A DNA stretch of 64,000 nt from Platerodrilus igneus (Eukaryota > Arthropoda > Insecta > Coleoptera > Lycidae). The stretch spans positions 1,173,501 to 1,237,500 of the forward strand of contig JARFIW010000941.1 in the NCBI GenBank assembly GCA_036346225.1, written 5' to 3'. Below the pieces are notes generated by a model, which ran no database searches, was not told where the DNA came from, and saw only the letters and a program-made list of their open reading frames with translations. Below are positions 58,185 through 64,000 of this stretch, in pieces (within the stretch, counting starts at the first letter, position 1; every line of letters begins with the position of its first letter). The position numbers and the translations under genes were made by a program.

Positions 58185-59640
58185 TTAATTTTTAAAACTT
58201 ATTCTTCCTAAGGGATCTTTCGTGATTTCTTTATTTACCTTTGTTTCTTTGTTCTTATGACTAACTTTTGTTTCTTTGTTTCTATATCTAAGATACATTT
58301 TGTACAATAAATACATAGTCAAGAAAATCATTACAATGATCAATAAAATTGTCCAAACACTGATATTATCGTAGTGTAATTTTGGCACTTTCACTTCGTT
58401 TAAATGTTTTTTATAACTGTCCATTAACTTTAGGGCTTGGTTGGGGTCGTCTAGGTTTATATGTTCCAGTTGCATTGGTTTCTTGCTGATTTTGTCATTT
58501 TCGGGTTGTGTTATCTTGAACTGTAGTTCGGGTAGATTTGCGAATTTCTTCGTTATTGCTGGGTTTTGGTATACTCGAATAATTTCGTTCTTTAATTTTA
58601 AATAGCAATCTTCTTTTATTGTGATTACCTTGCTTCCAATTAAAACTAGACTGTTTTCGTTTTGGTTGCAATGGGTGATTGCTATTACTTCTTTTGGAAA
58701 TATAGCGATCCATTTGTTGTCATTGATTTTTTGAATTTTCATGTTTGTAATTTGTACTGGTTTTGATTCGCAATTCTCGTAGTGATTAGAAAATCTTAAT
58801 AGTTGTACTTCATAAGGGCTATCCGTTTGAATAGCTGTCATCGTTAATGATTGACATAAATATTGGCTGGGTGACACTTTTTTGCACTTTTCATTCGTGA
58901 AGCCATACCTAAGTTCATTTAGGGAAAGGAACTTGGTTTTAGGAATAATAACTTGAAACTGGCTAGCAACTTTCCTGAGGAAAGCAAATAAATGATAATA
59001 ATTATAAAGGTTAATTTCTACTATGGGGATTTCTATTAAAAACGTAATTTCATAATTCTTTACATAACCTTTTACTATAGCTATTTTTTTAAATAAAAGT
59101 ATGTTGGTTTCTGTTACTTCAAAGGGCTGTTTGCTGTTGGTTTATTGTGATCTAATTCCTAATAATTCATTTAATAAATCAATTGCTTCTATATTCTAGC
59201 ATGTAATGTGTTTAATTTAACAAATGTTACAGTGTTCTCTAACGTGGCTAAAATTTGTTGGATTATAGTAATGGTTGATATCATTTGGTTAAATATCGTG
59301 TTAAATCTGATTAAATCTCGCATTCCTAGCATTGTGGTTTGCATGTTACTTTCAAGAGTTGATATTCTATTTGGTTATACTGTTTTGGTTTTTTACTAGC
59401 TTTCTTAGTGTTTCATTAAATTTTATTATGGTTGACTGGGTTAAAGATATTTGGTTTCTAACAATGGTTTTTATGTCATTTTGGTGTTCAATTAAATGTT
59501 GTATGGCGTTGTCATATCGTTCTGCATCTTTGTTGTCTAAATTGCATGTGATCGCGTTTATAATATTACCTAATCCGTTAATAAATCCTCTTTTTCGTCT
59601 TGTGATTTGATCTGTTGGTATTAATCTATTAAACTTATCT
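58185..59640 (-). pseudogene. Errantivirus envelope (fusion) gene, broken
   Basis: Envelope of the baculovirus F-like type carried by insect errantiviruses. A basic cleavage-like motif, RRKR followed by GFINGLG, lies near 59588-59605, upstream of a helical heptad region. The C-terminal frame (58185-58877) is open for 230 codons and contains a membrane segment near 58300-58370 (WTILLIIVMIFLTMYLLY) with a short basic tail. Stops and frame changes separate the two parts between about 58880 and 59550, and the receptor-binding N-terminal portion is degraded. Clearly not functional as read. Confidence 0.75.
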
Positions 59641-59885
59641 TCTGTATTCTTTAAGATTTTTCCATTATACTGTTGTAATTATGCATTTCTGTCGCGTATT
59701 CTTTTCCGAATTTGGCTGTGTCCATTGATTGTTTCAGTCTGTAGTAATTGTCTCTAATTATATAAAATTCTTGTTTTAATTCAATTAAATCAAATTTCTG
59801 TGCAAATGTCCAATAATCTATTGTGCTTTACATACTTCCCAATTTTACTGGTAGTATACCGCGGTTGTTTTAATGTCTTCTACTA

Positions 59886-60610
59886 CTATGTCGTGCGTTC
59901 TACCTGAGTGGAGGTTGACGGTAAAGGTGATGGCTGTCCATCTGAAATTACAGGGTGTCTTAAATTCTTCAAGTGAATATAATTTACTATTTTTTCGTTA
60001 TCTACTACGGCTACATTTTTATCTGATATCTTTTTGATTATAAACGGGCCTAAGTTCCGGGGGGTCGTTTTGTGTCTCTTACCTTTAAAATTTTTTTCAT
60101 ACACGATTTGTCCTACTGAAAATTTATTTATATCGGCATTCTTATTACGGGTTGTTGTGATGCGTTCTTTATCGTTATCTAATTTATTTTTTACATTATT
60201 ATAGGTTATTTAAAATTTTTCTTTATGGTCTTTTGCATACTGGTGGTATACTTCTTTATTGTAATGTATATCGCATGTGTTGCGGGAATCTGAGTGCCCT
60301 CATTTAATTCGAGGGGTGTAAAATTAGTTGATGAGTGGATCGTATTGTTGTAAGTGATTAGTGCGTATGACAATAAATTAGTGATATGTTCTTTCTTATA
60401 AGTTAATCTTAACAGTCTAATTTGTTCTAATAGGGTTAGGTGCAATCTTTCAATTAATCCGTTTGATTTCGGGTGATTCTCTGTTATAAAATGAATTTTT
60501 ATTTTATGGAGTTTTAAGGTATTTTGTATTGTTTTATTTCTAAATTCGCTGCCATTGTCTAAAGTTATTGTTTATGGTGTACCGTAAAATGTAAAATGTT
60601 CTATGAATCT
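59886..60610 (-). pseudogene. Errantivirus integrase, C-terminal part, broken
   Basis: Starts at the edge of the insertion (about 60603) with HFTFYGTP. The second catalytic Asp context lies near 60560 and the Glu context near 60440-60460. It continues as YALITYNNTIHSSTNFTPLE (60206-60445) and, after a further break, KTTPRNLGPFIIKKISDKNV (59886-60104), a C-terminal DNA-binding region. Several stops. Confidence 0.75.
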
Positions 60611-60688
60611 GCACCCTACCCTTTTTCCAGGTGTTTTAAAAAGGATAGGCGCACGACAGAGCATAAAAAAAATTACACTCTGGCACAG

Positions 60689-60727
60689 CTAGCATCGACC
60701 GTTGAGGTTGCAGAGGCTGCAAGAGAC
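60689..60727 (-). CDS. Candidate cysteine-rich peptide gene, last exon
   Basis: After acceptor TTTTAG the phase-0 frame reads VSCSLCNLNGRC and then a stop. Three cysteines in twelve residues, directly continuing the cysteine-rich frame of the exon at 61294-61434. Confidence 0.4.
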   Translation of the reverse strand, partial: VSCSLCNLNGRC

Positions 60728-61293
60728 CTAAAATCTCGAAGGGGAGAAAATTTGTGAATTAATAACTGTAAATTAAACAACTGTGAGAAACTATGAAAAG
60801 TTATATAGTGTGTTTATTAAATTTTATAGAAAATAAATTTTTGAACAAAACATAAATATTCTATGAAGTCAGATAAAATGAAAGGATCAGTAAAGATTAT
60901 GATACATGTTTCTTTTTTTTTTTACTAGTCAAAGTAGGTACATAAGTCTAAGAGAGTTTTTAAATATGTGAATGTAACATATAAAAGTCAATAAAATATT
61001 TAACGTGAACTAAACGTTCAAAAATACAAAGAAAAGTATCTTGTGCTTTTAAATGCGTAACGAAATTAATAAATGTACTTTACTACCATAAGTTTCATGA
61101 AACGTGTGGCTTACATTTGGACAGTATGCGTCCAGTAAGACTATGTATAAAAAGAATTACTATTTGTGAACACCAGATAAATTATCTGTAAGATTTATAT
61201 GTTTTACAAGTGTAACATAAAGAGAAAATTTAATATTGTATAAATCAGTTCATTAAATTTTGAGTAGATAAATAGTATTTTAGTTTGTCATAC

Positions 61294-61434
61294 CTGACAT
61301 GTGCATTGAATAACATATTTTTTGTTACCCTGATATTCTTGAACGGAACATCTGTAGAAATCCAAATCACATGTGTAGAAACTGCAGGAGTCCCAGGTAA
61401 CATCAAAATTAAACAAATGATGAGGTAGAATTCG
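61294..61434 (-). CDS. Candidate cysteine-rich peptide gene, middle exon
   Basis: Frame from an acceptor-like CTAG to donor CAG|GTATGA. It contains DVTWDSCSFYTCDLDFYRC and then KKYVIQCTCQ, five cysteines, phase 0 at both ends. An alternative acceptor at 61381 would shorten it. Another frame here begins MYASEFYLIICLILMLPG and looks signal-peptide-like but leaves the cysteine frame. Confidence 0.4.
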
Positions 61435-61736
61435 CTAGCATACAAACAAGTTGAAAAACATTATTCTGTGTTAACTTCATAGATCCATATCAAACCAAAA
61501 TTTAAGAGAGTAATTAATAAAACTAAAATGTATGTTGCGGTAGCTTAATTTAAATGTACAACGCCATCGTCATCTCATGGTCAAACGACAGCAAAACACA
61601 TTTGCTTCTTTACGGAGCGTAAGGTGCAAATATAGGAAAACTGAGGGTAGAGAACGACCCTAAAATACAATATGTGAATTAGTTAACACGCAAAAAAAGT
61701 CAAAAGGAAATTAAAATACATCTGTTAATTTCTTAC

Positions 61737-61814
61737 CATCGGAAAAGCAATCCGGTGGGATTCGCAGCCCATGAAGGAAGGAAACGCTAGACAAGATAGT
61801 TGATACGACCTCAT
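61737..61814 (-). CDS. Candidate cysteine-rich peptide gene, first exon
   Basis: ATG frame MRSYQLSCLAFPSFMGCESH ending at donor ATG|GTAAGA, phase 0. It is only weakly signal-like. Joined with the two other exons it gives an uninterrupted frame of about 85 residues with ten cysteines. It is a guess built on splice sites and cysteine content, with no known family. Confidence 0.3.
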
Positions 61815-62233
61815 GGTCAATTTTATCACCTTGAACTCAAAAGCGACCTGTTGTGCACAAGTCAAGACAAGAAATGAAACTTTTGTCAGAACGTTTTGAC
61901 AGGCAAACAATCTGTCTCAAATATCAGAGCGGGTATTTAGGATTGTAAGGAAAGAAAACTATAGAGCTCTTCTGCAAAGTAAGTGTGAAATTAAATACCA
62001 AGAATACTGGATTGTAGGCAACTTTACAAACAAGTATGAATATTAGAAAAACAAACACGGTACTTTATAAAGTACTATAACCTTCTTATATTCTGAGATT
62101 ATAATAAATCTATTAAAGTAAAAGTGTATATTAAGGTTCAATGGACTTTTTAAAGTAAAATCTGAGGTTTAAAGGGAGAGATAAATCAAGCAGAAACGTG
62201 GCGTTTACCATAGGTAAAATGACATGTTTCAAA

Positions 62234-62400
62234 TCATTGGGCTACATCCATACTATTCTTTGAAGTGATGGGTATCGCTTGGCTTACTTGGCTGAATGCG
62301 TCTACGATTGTTAAGAAATGTTGGACTTCTATTACCAGAGTGTCTGCGTGTAATTTTTGAAAAGATTTATCGGGTGTTTTGGTTAACATTAAGGGTACTT
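62234..62400 (-). pseudogene. Errantivirus integrase, N-terminal core fragment
   Basis: Frame with TPDKSFQKLHADTLVIEVQH and FLTIVDAFSQVSQAIPITSK, the start of the catalytic core including its first Asp. The zinc-binding N-terminal domain is absent because of the deletion at about 62400. Confidence 0.78.
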
Positions 62401-62808
62401 TTGGGGGTAACCTTGGCTCAACACTGCGCCTAATGCTGCGTTCGATGCGTCGGTTGTTAATATAAATGGTTTCAAAAAATCGGGGTATTCTAATATGGGG
62501 TGATTTGTAAAGATACAATTAATTTTCTCTACTGCTTTGATAAATTCTGGGGTGTGTTCGATCTTATTGCCCTTCTTTAAACAATTTGTTAATGGTTTGG
62601 TTATTTGTGCGTAACCTTTGATGAATTTTCGGTAATAACCACTGAGTCCTAAAAATCCTTTAATTTCCTTATTAGTTTTGGGTAAGGGGTAATTTAGTAC
62701 TGCCTTCATTTTGTCTGGAATTGACATAACTCTTTGTGGGGTTATTATGTGTCCTAAAAATGATACTTCCTTTTGTAAAAAAGCTTCTCCAAGAAACCCT
62801 TCTATCAA
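62389..62808 (-). pseudogene. Errantivirus reverse transcriptase/RNase H fragment
   Basis: Reads EVSFLGHIITPQRVMSIPDK, GFLGLSGYYRKFIKGYAQIT (RT connection) and TTDASNAALGAVLSQG (RNase H start). The first residues of the frame derive from LTR U5 sequence, which marks the deletion junction near 62785. The RT palm with YxDD is missing. Confidence 0.82.
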
Positions 62809-63324
62809 TTTATTTAAAACAGTAATTACAATATTAACTTTTTAATATCAAGTGCGTTATATACAGTGACTTGTGGAGATCGAAATAATTCTAAGTTGGC
62901 TTTCACTATTTTAAATAAACTAAAATTTACGGTAAGTAGCTGAACTACCAACAATGTTAAAGTTGTGAAGCTCTAGACTGACTGGCCATCTTGGGCTCCT
63001 GAGGGTATTTATGCTATTGCTGCCCCTCACATTGCTTGTGGGAACTGCAAGGCTCATGTCTGCTTATTTCTTTATACAATACAATGCATTACTTCTTATT
63101 AATCTTAATTCTAATAATTGCTGTCTTATAACCTACTGTGACCTGCATCTGCAGTATCATGTTGCGTCTGGAATACAATGTCTGTTTCCGTTCTCACGTC
63201 TGGCTTGTGAACTTTCATTACCTTTTTGTAATGTGTCTTTCAATTTATACATTGTAACAATCTAACTTAAGATTTAATAATTCCATTTAATTATGCATAT
63301 ATATTGATTTGGGGGATATGTAAC
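62788..63324 (-). repeat. 5' LTR of the errantivirus-like provirus, truncated in U5
   Basis: Homologous to 57627-58151. U3 and R are recognisable: GTTACATATCCCCCAAATC, and GGGAACTGCAAGGCTCATG read on the plus strand. The U5 end is cut at the RT junction. Confidence 0.8.
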
Positions 63325-63339
63325 AAACGCCGTAAGTAA

Positions 63340-64000
63340 AAATATAAAAGAGGCGCAAAAGAAAACATCAGTATAGAAAATGTAAAGGAAGTGGTTCGAT
63401 GGTAAGAATATATGGGAAATTTATATGCAGGACGGGAACTAGAAACACTAGAACATGAATCAGACATTGAATACGTTGACTGGGGATATTCTATACTTAG
63501 AGATGAGTTTGAATTAGCATTATAGTACGAAAATTAATAACGCACCGGGTATAGATAAAGTACAAACAGAAACTCTAAAAGCCGCTGGGCTAGCAGTAAC
63601 AGAACGTCTCTTCCAACTTGTAACTTATATGTATGAGACAGGCGAGATACTCAAAGATTTCACACCCAAACCCGTAATGTCTATACCAAAAAAGAGGGGT
63701 TCAGATGGATGTCAAAATTTTCGAACAATAAGTTTGAGGGTACACGTGTCAAAAATATTAACTAGAATTGTACAAAGACAAATGGAAAAACGGACTTACG
63801 AAATACTAGAAGCGGATCAATTAGGGTTTAAGCGAAAAAAGGAAACACGTGAAGCCATTTTAGCTTTAAGGGTGATAATAGAGAAAACACTAAAAAAAGA
63901 ACAAAGTGTATACAGGGTTTGTAGATCTCGAAAAAGCAATCGATAATGTAAAATGGGAAAAATGTTTGAAATATTCAAAAAGATTGGAATGAGTTATAGG
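63340..64000 (+). pseudogene. LINE reverse transcriptase, 5' part, broken and running off the window
   Basis: Continuation of the LINE whose endonuclease lies at 56.7-57.5 kb. After a broken stretch (NNAPGIDKVQ-like residues near 63535) the open frame 63629-63946 gives PVMSIPKKRGSDGCQNFRTI, ILTRIVQRQMEKRTYEILEA and QLGFKRKKETREAILALRVI, typical RT domains 1-2a. A frame change near 63915 follows. The catalytic YADD lies beyond the window. Confidence 0.82.

Larger units (their letters stand above)
60611..62230. other. ~1.6-kb foreign insertion splitting the integrase
   Basis: Integrase sequence stops after NSMDVA near 62247 and resumes at FIEHF near 60603 with at most a few codons missing. The DNA between has no retroviral sequence. 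No terminal inverted repeat, poly(A) or clear target duplication is visible. It holds the candidate cysteine-rich gene below. Confidence 0.65.
57627..63324 (-). mobile_element. Errantivirus-like (Ty3/gypsy with env) provirus, internally deleted
   Basis: Minus-strand LTR element between LTRs at 57627-58151 and about 62788-63324. Internal order on the coding strand: part of RT and RNase H, integrase start, a 1.6-kb foreign insertion, integrase remainder, env. PBS, gag, protease and most of RT are missing: the 5' LTR U5 runs straight into RT sequence near 62785. A second deletion joins RNase H to integrase near 62400. It sits inside a LINE. Target duplications are not clear. Confidence 0.85.

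Noticed and set aside
59208..59610. Plus-strand membrane-protein-like frames
   Set aside because: They are antisense to the errantivirus env on the minus strand, which explains the hydrophobic composition.
61245..61445. Signal-peptide-like frame MYASEFYLIICLILMLPG as the start of the cysteine-rich gene
   Set aside because: It does not stay in the cysteine-rich frame; the three-exon model explains the cysteines without a frame change. Kept only as an alternative.
1..64000. CRISPR arrays, rRNA genes, bacterial operons
   Set aside because: No regularly spaced direct repeats with unique spacers, no rRNA-like sequence, and the coding parts are intron-bearing or transposon-derived.

Overview
The window is AT-rich eukaryotic DNA, most likely from an arthropod (probably an insect) with a large, repeat-filled genome. 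The evidence is GT-AG exons of a secreted EB-module gene, a Polinton/Maverick, a mariner-like and a Tigger/pogo-like transposon, Ty3/gypsy and errantivirus-type LTR elements, LINEs and a tRNA-derived SINE. There is no operon structure, CRISPR array or rRNA. Nothing was searched against a database; family names rest on motifs read in the sequence.

Layout. 1-3102 holds no recognisable gene. 3109-18818 is a Polinton/Maverick with both ends present: long terminal inverted repeats (about 2.7 kb of homology on the left; the right one is swollen by an inserted 1.27-kb transposon) and a perfect 6-bp target duplication (ATTGAC). Its central part carries, on the minus strand, a chromodomain integrase, a coiled-coil protein, a conserved 322-aa protein and a packaging ATPase. 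On the plus strand it carries a PLA2-like protein, a membrane-type protein, a jelly-roll penton-like protein, a 49-aa protein, the major capsid protein and a further fragment. No protein-primed DNA polymerase B is visible. Several genes are broken by one-base frame changes, often in homopolymer runs.

20416-27020 and 29451-36053 are near-identical copies of one 6.6-kb segment (P). Each holds a mariner-like element, two host exons, a LINE 3' tail and a Tigger element. A 368-bp segment (W, the 3' part of a solo LTR plus flank) follows each copy, at 29087-29454 and 38891-39258. The DNA between P and W differs completely between the copies. The differences inside P are overwhelmingly homopolymer-length changes, so either a very young duplication or two haplotypes joined in the assembly is possible.

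40798-46480 is a broken Ty3/gypsy element interrupted by a 5'-truncated LINE (43400-45118), itself carrying a SINE. About 46490-54470 is a degenerate higher-order repeat: roughly 2-kb units made of ~235-bp subrepeats plus transposon-like ORF fragments. 54700-55298 holds three minus-strand exons (signal peptide plus EB modules) of a host gene. The duplicated exons near 32.4-32.8 kb and 23.3-23.8 kb have the same module type and the same splice phase, so they are probably later exons of the same gene; its introns would then contain most of the repeats.

56690 to the end is a LINE (endonuclease at 56.7-57.5 kb, reverse transcriptase from 63.3 kb) split by a minus-strand errantivirus-like provirus (57627-63324). 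The provirus is deleted internally, and its integrase is split by about 1.6 kb of foreign DNA that may carry a small three-exon cysteine-rich peptide gene.
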